In this document: positions 1 through 8,202 of the stretch, piece after piece
How positions within the stretch are numbered: the stretch's first letter is position 1
How the letters are laid out: every line of letters begins with the position of its first letter
Assembly: GCA_902826305.1 (NCBI GenBank)
Contig: CADEEH010000033.1
Coordinates: 6,247 to 41,025, forward strand
Direction: 5' to 3'
DNA from: an uncultured Burkholderiales bacterium
Lineage (GTDB): Bacteria; Pseudomonadota; Gammaproteobacteria; Burkholderiales; Burkholderiaceae_E
DNA length: 34,779 nucleotides
The notes under the pieces: generated by a model
Told to the model about the DNA's origin: nothing
Databases searched by the model: none
Seen by the model: the letters and a program-made list of their open reading frames with translations, nothing else
Program-made: the position numbers and the translations under genes

Positions 1-2
1 GG

Positions 3-3000
3 CGGCGGTGGTGGAGGCGGTCCGCCCGACACGACACCACCGGCGGCACCGCGGAGCCGAACGCACGGGTGTCGATGAGTCTGGACTTCGACCGCAACGG
101 CACCAACGACGTCAGCTTCTCGACGGTCGCCGATGCGAACGGCAACTGGGCGATCGACACCGGATCGGCGACACCGACGACCGGATCGATGCCCGCCGCC
201 GGTCTGGCCAATGGCGCCGTGATCGGCGTGTCGGCGCGTGCGATCGACGGCTCGAACAACCTGAGCCCGGTCAGCAGCGGCACGCTGACGATCGACACTG
301 TCCCGCCGACCGGCACCGCGACGATCGCGCAGATCGAAGACGACAAACCCGCGATCGTCGGCGTGGTCGCGACCGGCACGGTCAGCAACGACGACACACC
401 GATCCTCAGCGGCACGACCGCGGCGACACCCGACGCGGGCGAAGACGTCGGCGTGTTCCGCGACGGCGAGTTCATCGGTGTCGCGAATCTGGGCGGCACC
501 GCGTGGACCTTCACCGATCCCGGCGGCATGACCAGCGGCGCGCATACCTACACCGTGGCGATCCGTGATGCCGCCGGCAACACCGGTCCGCCAAGCGCCG
601 GGGTCGCCTACGAAGTCGACGCCACCGTGCCGTCGACACCGATCATCGACCTGGTCGAGGGTGACGACGTCGTGGTCTTCGCCGAGGCGGCCAACGGCGT
701 GCCGATCACCGGCAGCGCCGAGCCCGGATCGAGTGTGGTCATCTCCTGGCTCGGCGTCGAGCGCACGGTCGTTGCATCACCCACCGGCACGTGGAGCACG
801 TCGTTCACCGGCGTGCAGGGTTCCGGCGAGGTGCTGCCGGTGTCCGCGGTCGCCACCGATGCGGCGGGCAACTCGAGCACCGCCGGGACGCGGGCGGTGA
901 CGGTTGCCACCGGCCAGCAGCTCAACCCGACGCTGGGTATCGTCGCCACCGACAATCGGATCAACGCGGCCGAAGCGGCGGCACCGATCGCACTCACCGG
1001 CACGGCCAGCATCGGCAGCACGGTGACCGTCACCTGGGGCGGCACGCAGTTGAGCACCGGTCCGCTGACCGGCAACACCTGGTCGCTCGCATTCACGCCG
1101 GTACCGGCCGATTCGGCCAACAGCACGATCTCGGTAGTCGCGACCGATCGTTTCGGTTCGCAGACACCACCGACGACCCGCACCGTGGTGATCGACCGGG
1201 TCGCGCCGGCGACGCCGGTGATCGCGATCGTCGAAGGCAACGACCTGATCAACAGCGCCGAGGCCAGCAACAACGTGGTCATCACCGGGACCGCGGAAGC
1301 GGGCAGCACGGTCGCTGTCACCTTCAACGGCATCACCCGCACCAGCGTCGCCGGCGGCGGCAACTGGAGCGCGACCTTCACCGCCGCGGAGACACCGACC
1401 GGCAACGGCGTGTCGACGACGATCGGCGCGACCGCGCAGGATGCCGCGGGCAACACGAGTCTCGCCGGTACCCGGACGGTGACGGTCGACCGCGTCGCCC
1501 CGGGCCAGCCGACGATCAACGTCGTCTCGACCGACGACCAGATCAGCTCGTCCGAAGGCAGCTCGCCGGTGACGATCACCGGCACCACCGAGACCGGTAC
1601 CACGGTGTCGGTCGGCTGGGGCGCTCAGACCGTGGCCGCGACCGTCACCGGCACGACCTGGTCCGCGACCTTCGCCCCGGGCCAGTTGCCGGCGGACGGT
1701 CCTTCGAGTGTCCGTGCGACTTCCACCGACGCGGCCGGCAACGCGGGCACCGAGGCCACCCGTTCGGTGACGGTCGACCGCGGGCCGCCGACGGTGACGA
1801 TCACCAGCATCACCGACGACGTCGCCCCGATCACCGGCACGGTCGCCGGCGGCGGACGGACCAACGATCCGACCCCGACCATCAACGGCACGATCAGCGA
1901 AGCGCTCGGTCCGGGCCAGAACCTGCAGGTGCTGCGCGACGGCGTCGTCGCCGGCAATGCGACCGTGAGCGGCGGCAACTGGTCGTTCACCGACACCGGC
2001 GCGACGCCAACGGCCCACACCTACACCGCACGCGGCACCGATGCCGGCGGCAACCAGGGTGTGTCGACCGGCTACACGATCACCATCGATACGACCGCGC
2101 CCGGCGTGCCGACGATCACCACACCGATCGCCACCGACGGCACCGTCAGCGCCAGCGAGGCGAGCGCCGGCGTCGCAGTATCGGGCACCGCCGAGGCGAA
2201 TGCGTCGGTCACGGTCGCCTGGGGCGGGACACAGACCGTGACGGCCAATGGCGCAGGCGCCTGGTCGGCGAACTTCGCGGCCGGCCAGATTCCCGGCGGT
2301 GACAACGTGCCGTCGACGATCACCGTCACCGCGAGCGACGTTGCCGGCAATGCGAGCACGCCCGCCACGACGTCGGTGACGATCGATCGGGTCGGGCCGT
2401 CGGCGACGACGGTCGGCCTGGTCGCAGGCGACGACGTCATCAATGCCAGCGAAGCTGCCGGTACCGTGACCTTGAGCGGCACGGCGCCGGGCGCCACGTC
2501 GGTCAGCATCACCTGGGGCGGAGTCACCCGGAATGATGCGGTCGACTCCGGCACCTGGTCGCTCGACTACCTGCCCGGCCAGATCCCGGCCGACGGTGCA
2601 CCGCAGATCATCTCCGTGGCCGGCGTCGACGCGGCCGGCAACACCGGCGCCGCGACACCCCGCGCGGTCACGATCGACCGCACACCGCCGACGATGACGG
2701 TGACCTCGGCGGTGGACGATTTCGGCAACCCGGCGACACCGGTGGCGAACAACGGCACTACCGATGATGCGACGCCTACCATCCAGGGTTCGGTCGGCGA
2801 CGCGACCGGCCCGCTGACGGTGAACCGCAACGGCGCTCCGGCCGGAACGGCGACGGTCGCCGGCGCCACCTGGAGCTTCGCCGATTCGTTGTCCGCGGAC
2901 GGTGCCTACGTCTACACCGTGTCGGGCACCGATGCCGCCGGCAACCCCGGCACGTCGACGGGGTTCACGCTGAACTACACGGCGGCCACCGGTGGCGTCG

Positions 3001-3182
3001 GTTTCGCGCCGACGCCGTTGGCGACGACGACGCTGTCGCTCGGCGACCTGCTCGACGCGACCACCGGTGATACGGGAAACACCGCCGCTGCGCTGGCGTC
3101 GCCGACCACCACGATCGAGGCGATGGGTTCGCCGCTGGCCGCGTTCGAGCCGGATCAGTCGCTGCGCACCTTCACGCTCTGA
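3..3182 (+). CDS. Large Ig-like repeat adhesin 1, 5' end missing and frame disrupted near base 45
   Basis: This is a cell-surface or secreted adhesin made of about ten tandem bacterial Ig-like repeats of roughly 95-105 residues. Two repeat types are seen: one with a VEGDD..N.AEA start and a TDAAGN...VDR.AP end, and one with TNDxTPT..G, a W-S-F-T-D core and an H-x-Y-T strand. The frame is open from the window edge to the TGA at 3180-3182, and GTG 69 or ATG 75 are the first internal starts. Bases 1-48 read a Gly-rich linker plus a PPDTTPP motif in a different frame from the rest, so the gene looks broken relative to its neighbour. The C-terminus has an LSLGDLLD motif and ends in FTL, as adhesin 2 does. 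The exporter genes downstream make type I secretion likely. Without the upstream sequence I cannot tell a pseudogene from an assembly error. Confidence 0.75.
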   Translation, partial: RRWWRRSARHDTTGGTAEPNARVSMSLDFDRNGTNDVSFSTVADANGNWAIDTGSATPTTGSMPAAGLANGAVIGVSARAIDGSNNLSPVSSGTLTIDTVPPTGTATIAQIEDDKPAIVGVVATGTVSNDDTPILSGTTAATPDAGEDVGVFRDGEFIGVANLGGTAWTFTDPGGMTSGAHTYTVAIRDAAGNTGPPSAGVAYEVDATVPSTPIIDLVEGDDVVVFAEAANGVPITGSAEPGSSVVISWLGVERTVVASPTGTWSTSFTGVQGSGEVLPVSAVATDAAGNSSTAGTRAVTVATGQQLNPTLGIVATDNRINAAEAAAPIALTGTASIGSTVTVTWGGTQLSTGPLTGNTWSLAFTPVPADSANSTISVVATDRFGSQTPPTTRTVVIDRVAPATPVIAIVEGNDLINSAEASNNVVITGTAEAGSTVAVTFNGITRTSVAGGGNWSATFTAAETPTGNGVSTTIGATAQDAAGNTSLAGTRTVTVDRVAPGQPTINVVSTDDQISSSEGSSPVTITGTTETGTTVSVGWGAQTVAATVTGTTWSATFAPGQLPADGPSSVRATSTDAAGNAGTEATRSVTVDRGPPTVTITSITDDVAPITGTVAGGGRTNDPTPTINGTISEALGPGQNLQVLRDGVVAGNATVSGGNWSFTDTGATPTAHTYTARGTDAGGNQGVSTGYTITIDTTAPGVPTITTPIATDGTVSASEASAGVAVSGTAEANASVTVAWGGTQTVTANGAGAWSANFAAGQIPGGDNVPSTITVTASDVAGNASTPATTSVTIDRVGPSATTVGLVAGDDVINASEAAGTVTLSGTAPGATSVSITWGGVTRNDAVDSGTWSLDYLPGQIPADGAPQIISVAGVDAAGNTGAATPRAVTIDRTPPTMTVTSAVDDFGNPATPVANNGTTDDATPTIQGSVGDATGPLTVNRNGAPAGTATVAGATWSFADSLSADGAYVYTVSGTDAAGNPGTSTGFTLNYTAATGGVGFAPTPLATTTLSLGDLLDATTGDTGNTAAALASPTTTIEAMGSPLAAFEPDQSLRTFTL

Positions 3183-3235
3183 GTCCCACCGACCGCGTCC
3201 TTCGCGGCATCGTGACCTGTCGAAACTGATCTCCT

Positions 3236-3264
3236 GTCGACCCCGTTTACGCGGGCGCGTCGAC
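3236..3264 (+). terminator. Hairpin between the two adhesin genes
   Basis: GTCGAC (3236-3241) pairs with GTCGAC (3259-3264), and CCCG (3242-3245) pairs with CGGG (3252-3255), around a TTTACG loop with a three-base bulge. It begins 53 bases after the adhesin 1 stop. There is no T-run, so an intrinsic terminator is only possible; it could also be an RNA-stabilising or protein-binding structure. Confidence 0.35.
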
Positions 3265-3282
3265 CGGTCACGCGTCGCTGCG

Positions 3283-3304
3283 TTCGCGGTAATCTAGCCG
3301 CGAA
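3283..3304 (+). promoter_or_regulatory. Inverted repeat around a TAATCT box upstream of adhesin 2
   Basis: TTCGCGG (3283-3289) and CCGCGAA (3298-3304) are perfect 7-bp arms around eight bases containing TAATCT (3290-3295 region), which could serve as a -10 box. The site ends 33 bases before the adhesin 2 ATG. An operator lying over the promoter is the simplest reading. No regulator gene is recognised nearby. Confidence 0.35.
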
Positions 3305-3323
3305 AACGGCGAACAACAGGGAC

Positions 3324-3328
3324 AAGGA
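3324..3328 (+). promoter_or_regulatory. Ribosome binding site of adhesin 2
   Basis: AAGGA lies nine bases before the ATG at 3338, inside an A-rich stretch that is unusual for this GC-rich window. It is the clearest Shine-Dalgarno sequence in the window and fixes the start. Efficient translation of the adhesin is implied. Confidence 0.7.
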
Positions 3329-3337
3329 AAAAAACAA

Positions 3338-6300
3338 ATGGCGTTGATCCTCGAGGCAACCGGTCCGAAGGGGACTGTCACCCGATTGCCGTTGACCTCG
3401 GGATTGGCGCGTACCGACGCGGTGGCCGGAACGCGCTACCGGATCGTCGACGACGCCGGTGGCAGGCTGACGCTCGAAGCCACCGTCAAGCGCGTCGAGA
3501 ACGACCTGCTGGTCGAGAACCTGCCGCGCGGCGACGTGGTCCAGATCGACGGATTCTTCGAGCGCTGCCCGCCCGAGAACCTCTGTACATTGTCGCTCGA
3601 CGGGCTCGCCGCACCGGGTGCCGTCAGCGAGATCACACCCGCTTCCGAACCTGTCGCCGCATTGCGCGACGGCAGCTTCGTGCTGGTCAGTCCGACGATG
3701 CCGGCGGCCGCGGCCGCCGAGACGACGCCGGCAGCGCTGGCACCGGAAGGGGAATCGTCCGGTTTCGGCCGCTGGGCCGCGATCGGCGGCGGCGTCGCGC
3801 TGCTCGGCCTGGCCGGCGGCGGCGGTGGCGGTGGCGGCACCGCGGTCAGCGGCGGTGGCACCGGCCCGGACAACACGCCGCCGGGGGTGCCCGAGATCCG
3901 CAGCGGCGCGGCTTCGAACGATCGCACGCCGGTGATCTCCGGCACCGCGGAGCCGAACGCGCGGATCGTGATGAGCCTGGACGTCGATCGCAACGGATCG
4001 ATCGACGTCAGCTTCAACACAACCGCCGATGCGAACGGCAATTGGGCGATCGACACCGGATCGACGCCGTCGAGCGGATCGATGCCGGCCGGCGGCCTGG
4101 CGGTCGGCAGCACGGCGGCGGTGACGCTGCGCGCGGTCGACGGGTCGGGCAACCTGAGCCCGCTGGCGACCGGGACGTTGACGATCGACCAGACACCACC
4201 GACTCAGACCGCGGCGATCAACCGGATCGAGGATGATCGGGCGCAGAACGTCGGTGTCGTCGCCGAGGGCGGCCTGACCAACGACGACACGCCGACGATC
4301 TCCGGCACGGTTGGCGGCATCCTGATCGCCGGTGAGACCGTCGCCGTGTTCCGCAACGGCGTACGCGTGGGCAACGCGGACGTGGTCGGCACCGACTGGT
4401 CGTTCCGCGAGCCGACGCCGCTGGCCAGCGGCAACTACACCTACACCGCAAGCGTCAGCGACGAGGCCGGCAACACGGCGGCGGCGAGCGGACCGCGTTC
4501 GATCGCCGTCGACGCGGACGCACCGGGCGCGCCGGTGATCGACGTCGTCGAGGGCGACAACGTCGTCCTCGCGCCGGAAGCGGCCAACGGCGTGAGCGTC
4601 ACCGGCTCGGCCGAGCCCGGATCGGTCGTCACGATCGCCTGGCTCGGCCCGGATGTCGTCACCCGCACCGATGCCAACGGCGACTGGTCCGCCTTCTTCG
4701 CCGCTTCGCTGGTGCAGGGGACCGGGGATCAACGCACGATCGAAGTCACCGCGACCGACGCCGCGGGCAACACCAGCGCGGTCGGCCGGCAGGCGGTGAC
4801 GCTGGTCACCGGTCGACCGAGCGAGCCGTCGATCAACATCGTCGAGGGCGACGACCTGGTCAACGGCGCCGAGGCCGCCGACGGTGTCGTGTTCTCGGGC
4901 TCGACCTCCAGCGGCACCCGGGTCGATGTGCGCTGGAACGGCGTGACCCGCGCCGCCGACGTCAGCGGCAACACCTGGTCGGTCCGGTTCGACAACGTGC
5001 CGACGACCCTGGGCGGCGGCGGCGCGGTCAACGTGCCCGTGACCGCAACGGCCACCGATTCGTTCGGCAACGTGAGCGCCGCCGGCACGCGGACCGTGCG
5101 GGTCGATGCCGTCGGACCCGCGACGTCGATCACCGCGATATCCGACAACGCCGACAGGTTCACCGGCATCGTTCCGAACGGCGGCACGACCAACGACACG
5201 ACACCGACGATCTCCGGCACCAGCAGCGAGCCGGCGCAACTGACGGTACTGCGCAACGGCGTGCTGCTGACGACCTTCTCGGTCAACGCCGGCACCTGGA
5301 CCCTGACCGATTCGAGCCTGCCCTCGGGCAGCTACACCTACACGGTCCGTGCCTCGGACCCGGCGGGCAACACCGGCGCCACGTCGGCCGGACGCACGAT
5401 CACCGTCGATGCCACCGCGCCGATCGCGGCGATCACCGCGGTCTCGGGCTCGGACGTCGCGATCGCCAACGGCGGGCGCACGCCGGACACGACGCCGACG
5501 TTGTCGGGCACGAGCAGCGAAGCCGGGCAGGTCGAGCTGCTGCGCGACGGCGTGGTGGTCACCTCCGTCGCGGTCAGCGCCGCGGGCACCTGGGTGTTGA
5601 GCGATCCGGGGACCACGCCGGGTGATCACGTCTACAGCATCCGTGCGATCGACGCTGCCGGCAATGTCGGTGCCAGTTCAGCCGGCTTCGCGTTGACGGT
5701 CTTCGCTCCGGACACCGCACCACCCGGCACACCGACGATCAACCCGGTCGGCGGCGCCGACGGCGTCGTCAACGCGGCCGAGGCCAGTGCCGGCATCACG
5801 CTGACCGGCGCCGCCGAACCGAACAGCGCGGTGAGTGTGACCTGGGGCGGGATCACCCGTTCGGCGGGCACTGCGTCGGCCAGCGGAAGCTGGTCGGTGA
5901 ACTTCGCACCGGCGGAAATTCCCGCCTCGGGCAACACGACGATCTCCGCCATCGCCACCGATGCGGCCGGCAACCGCAGCGTCGCCGGTTCGCGCCAGGT
6001 CTTTGTCGACCGCACACCGCCGTCGGCGAGCATCGACAGCATCAACGACAACGTCGCCCCCGGCACCGGTGTGATCGGCAACGGCGGCACGACCAACGAC
6101 ACGACACCGACGCTGTCGGGCTCGGCCAGCGAGCTCGGCCAGGTGCAGATCCTGCGCGACGGCGCCGCGATCGGCACGGCCACCGTCGGCAGCGGCGGCA
6201 ACTGGTCGTTCACCGACCCGGGCGCCGCGGCCGGTGCCCACAGCTACACCGTGGTGGCCACCGACGCCGCCGGCAACACCGGCACCACATCGGCCGCACG

Positions 6301-8140
6301 CACGTTGGTCGTCGACACGACCGTGCCCGACACGACACCACCCGCCACACCGACGGTCAACCCGGTCGGTGGCGCCGACGGCGTCGTCAATGCGGCCGAG
6401 GCCGGTGCCGGCATCACGCTGACCGGCGCCGCCGAACCGAACAGCACGGTGAGCGTGACCTGGAGCGGCACCACCCGCACCGGCACCGCGACGGCGGGCG
6501 GCACCTGGTCGATCCCGTTCGCCGCGGGGGAGATCCCCGCCTCGGGCAACACGACGATCTCCGCCATCGCCACCGATGCGGCCGGCAACCGCAGCGTCGC
6601 CGGTTCGCGCCAGGTCTTTGTCGACCGCACACCGCCGTCGGCGAGCATCGACAGCATCAACGACAACGTCGCCCCCGGCACCGGTGTGATCGGCAACGGC
6701 GGCACGACCAACGACACGACACCGACGCTGTCGGGCTCGGCCAGCGAGCTCGGCCAGGTGCAGATCCTGCGCGACGGCGCCGCGATCGGCACGGCCACCG
6801 TCGGCAGCGGCGGCAACTGGTCGTTCACCGACCCGGGCGCCGCGGCCGGTGCCCACAGCTACACCGTGGTGGCCACCGACGCCGCCGGCAACACCGGCAC
6901 CACATCGGCCGCACGCACGTTGGTCGTCGACACGACCGTGCCCGACACGACACCGCCCGGGGCACCGGCGATCAACCCGGTCGGGGGCGCCGACGGTGTC
7001 GTCAGCATCGCCGAGGCCAACGCCGGCCTCAGCATCACCGGCACCGCCGAGGCCGGCAGTACGGTCAGCGTGTCCTGGAGCGGCACCACCCGCACCGGCA
7101 CCGCGTCGGCGGGCGGCACCTGGTCGATCCCGTTCGCCGCAGGGGAGATTCCCGGCTCGGGCAACACGACGATCACCGCGACCGCCACCGACGCGGCCGG
7201 CAATCGCAGCAACGCGGGTTCGCGCCCGGTCGTCGTCGATCGGACCGCGCCGAGTGCGTCGATCGCGACGATCAGCGACAACGTCGCCCCCGACACCGGC
7301 GCGATCGGCAACGGCGGCACGACCAACGACACGACACCGACGCTGTCGGGCTCGGCCAGCGAGCTCGGCCAGGTGCAGATCCTGCGCGACGGCGCCGCGA
7401 TCGGCACGGCCACCGTCGGCAGCGGCGGCAACTGGTCGTTCACCGATCCCGGCGCCGCGGCCGGTGCACACAGCTACACGGTGGTGGCCACCGATGCCGC
7501 CGGCAACACCGGCGCACCGTCGGCCGCACGTTCGATCGTCGTCGACACGACACCGGTCGACAACACGCCGCCGACGATCGCGATCACGTCGGCCGTCGAC
7601 GACGAGGGGGCCGAGAGGGGCAATCTGGAGAGCGGCGACACGACCGACGACACCAGTCCGCTGTTGCGCGGCACGGTCAGCGAACCGCCGCCCGCCGGCC
7701 AGACGCTGCAGGTGTTCAAGGACGGGCAGCTGCTGGGCAACGCACAGGTCGCCGCCAACGGCACGTGGACCATCCAGGACGCCGGCCTGACCGAGGGCCG
7801 CCACGTCTACAGCGCGCAGATGCGCGACGCAGCCGGCAACCTGGGCACCTCGAACGATTTCGTCCTGAGGATCGACGTGACGCCTTCGCAGCTGGTGCTG
7901 AGGGCGATCGACGCCAGCGGCACGACACCAACAAGCGGTTCGCCCGCTGATGGTGCCGGAGGATCCGGGTCACTGCTGCTGAAAGCCGGCGACCTGCTCG
8001 AGTCGTCGATGATGACCGGCGCCGCGGGCCTCGACGCCGGCAGTGCCGGGCCGCTCGCCGCCGCGACGAGCTACGGCGGCGGCGAAGGCGGGGGATCGAC
8101 GCTGCTGGTGACACCGGATCCGACCCGGTTCACCCTCTGA
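3338..8140 (+). CDS. Giant BapA-type Ig-like repeat adhesin 2 (1600 aa), probable type I secretion substrate
   Basis: A biofilm-type surface adhesin. Residues 1 to about 90 resemble the prefix domain of BapA/Bap-like proteins. Residues 101-143 form an Ala/Pro/Glu-rich linker, and 145-175 a hydrophobic stretch running into poly-Gly, which may act as a retention plug (inference). Thirteen Ig-like repeats follow from about residue 179 to 1530, alternating two types (VGGADGVVNAAEA and NDNVAP..GNGGTTNDTTPT). Repeat 1 contains an EF-hand-like loop, D215-x-D217-x-N219-G-x-x-D223. Repeats 7-12 form three copies of a 205-residue two-domain unit. The C-terminus has an LLLKAGDLLE motif and ends in RFTL; no GGxGxD RTX nonapeptides are seen. 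The ATG has a good ribosome binding site. The TolC-like, ABC and HlyD genes directly downstream are the likely exporter. No LapD/LapG-type release genes are present. Confidence 0.85.
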   Translation: MALILEATGPKGTVTRLPLTSGLARTDAVAGTRYRIVDDAGGRLTLEATVKRVENDLLVENLPRGDVVQIDGFFERCPPENLCTLSLDGLAAPGAVSEITPASEPVAALRDGSFVLVSPTMPAAAAAETTPAALAPEGESSGFGRWAAIGGGVALLGLAGGGGGGGGTAVSGGGTGPDNTPPGVPEIRSGAASNDRTPVISGTAEPNARIVMSLDVDRNGSIDVSFNTTADANGNWAIDTGSTPSSGSMPAGGLAVGSTAAVTLRAVDGSGNLSPLATGTLTIDQTPPTQTAAINRIEDDRAQNVGVVAEGGLTNDDTPTISGTVGGILIAGETVAVFRNGVRVGNADVVGTDWSFREPTPLASGNYTYTASVSDEAGNTAAASGPRSIAVDADAPGAPVIDVVEGDNVVLAPEAANGVSVTGSAEPGSVVTIAWLGPDVVTRTDANGDWSAFFAASLVQGTGDQRTIEVTATDAAGNTSAVGRQAVTLVTGRPSEPSINIVEGDDLVNGAEAADGVVFSGSTSSGTRVDVRWNGVTRAADVSGNTWSVRFDNVPTTLGGGGAVNVPVTATATDSFGNVSAAGTRTVRVDAVGPATSITAISDNADRFTGIVPNGGTTNDTTPTISGTSSEPAQLTVLRNGVLLTTFSVNAGTWTLTDSSLPSGSYTYTVRASDPAGNTGATSAGRTITVDATAPIAAITAVSGSDVAIANGGRTPDTTPTLSGTSSEAGQVELLRDGVVVTSVAVSAAGTWVLSDPGTTPGDHVYSIRAIDAAGNVGASSAGFALTVFAPDTAPPGTPTINPVGGADGVVNAAEASAGITLTGAAEPNSAVSVTWGGITRSAGTASASGSWSVNFAPAEIPASGNTTISAIATDAAGNRSVAGSRQVFVDRTPPSASIDSINDNVAPGTGVIGNGGTTNDTTPTLSGSASELGQVQILRDGAAIGTATVGSGGNWSFTDPGAAAGAHSYTVVATDAAGNTGTTSAARTLVVDTTVPDTTPPATPTVNPVGGADGVVNAAEAGAGITLTGAAEPNSTVSVTWSGTTRTGTATAGGTWSIPFAAGEIPASGNTTISAIATDAAGNRSVAGSRQVFVDRTPPSASIDSINDNVAPGTGVIGNGGTTNDTTPTLSGSASELGQVQILRDGAAIGTATVGSGGNWSFTDPGAAAGAHSYTVVATDAAGNTGTTSAARTLVVDTTVPDTTPPGAPAINPVGGADGVVSIAEANAGLSITGTAEAGSTVSVSWSGTTRTGTASAGGTWSIPFAAGEIPGSGNTTITATATDAAGNRSNAGSRPVVVDRTAPSASIATISDNVAPDTGAIGNGGTTNDTTPTLSGSASELGQVQILRDGAAIGTATVGSGGNWSFTDPGAAAGAHSYTVVATDAAGNTGAPSAARSIVVDTTPVDNTPPTIAITSAVDDEGAERGNLESGDTTDDTSPLLRGTVSEPPPAGQTLQVFKDGQLLGNAQVAANGTWTIQDAGLTEGRHVYSAQMRDAAGNLGTSNDFVLRIDVTPSQLVLRAIDASGTTPTSGSPADGAGGSGSLLLKAGDLLESSMMTGAAGLDAGSAGPLAAATSYGGGEGGGSTLLVTPDPTRFTL
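5921..6339 (+). repeat. 419-bp exact direct repeat, copy 1
   Basis: By base-by-base reading this segment of adhesin 2 is identical to 6536-6954, 615 bases downstream. It spans the end of one Ig-like repeat and nearly all of the next. Because even third codon positions match, the duplication or conversion is recent. Confidence 0.9.
6536..6954 (+). repeat. 419-bp exact direct repeat, copy 2
   Basis: Second copy of 5921-6339, in frame, with period 615 bp (205 codons, two Ig-like domains). The sequence diverges immediately on both sides: GGAGATC instead of GGAAATT before it, and CACCG instead of CACCA after it. Confidence 0.9.
7303..7446 (+). repeat. 144-bp exact partial third copy of the adhesin repeat
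   Basis: This segment matches 6688-6831 exactly, again at a 615-bp offset, and lies in the same part of the Ig-like domain. The rest of the third unit (about 6956-7570) is similar but diverged, so the third copy is older or only partly homogenised. Confidence 0.85.
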
Positions 8141-8202
8141 AACGGCGCCGGACCCGAACGCTGCGACAATAGCGGCTTGCCACTGCGATACCGACACCTC
8201 CG

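Noticed and set aside
3155-5629. 824-residue open frame on the - strand opposite adhesin 2
   Set aside because: The product is low-complexity Arg/Ala/Gly/Asp-rich sequence mirroring the adhesin repeats; long antisense frames are common opposite GC-rich repetitive genes.
5700-7570. Possible CRISPR-like repeats
   Set aside because: The repeats are hundreds of bases long, in frame and coding; there are no short repeats with unique spacers and no cas genes.
5678-7804. 708-residue repetitive open frame on the - strand
   Set aside because: Its repeats are only the antisense reading of the 615-bp adhesin unit, with no fold, signal or start context.
3338-8140. RTX toxin or calcium-binding nonapeptide protein
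   Set aside because: No GGxGxDxUx repeats are present; the repeats have Ig-like beta patterns. Only one EF-hand-like loop is seen.
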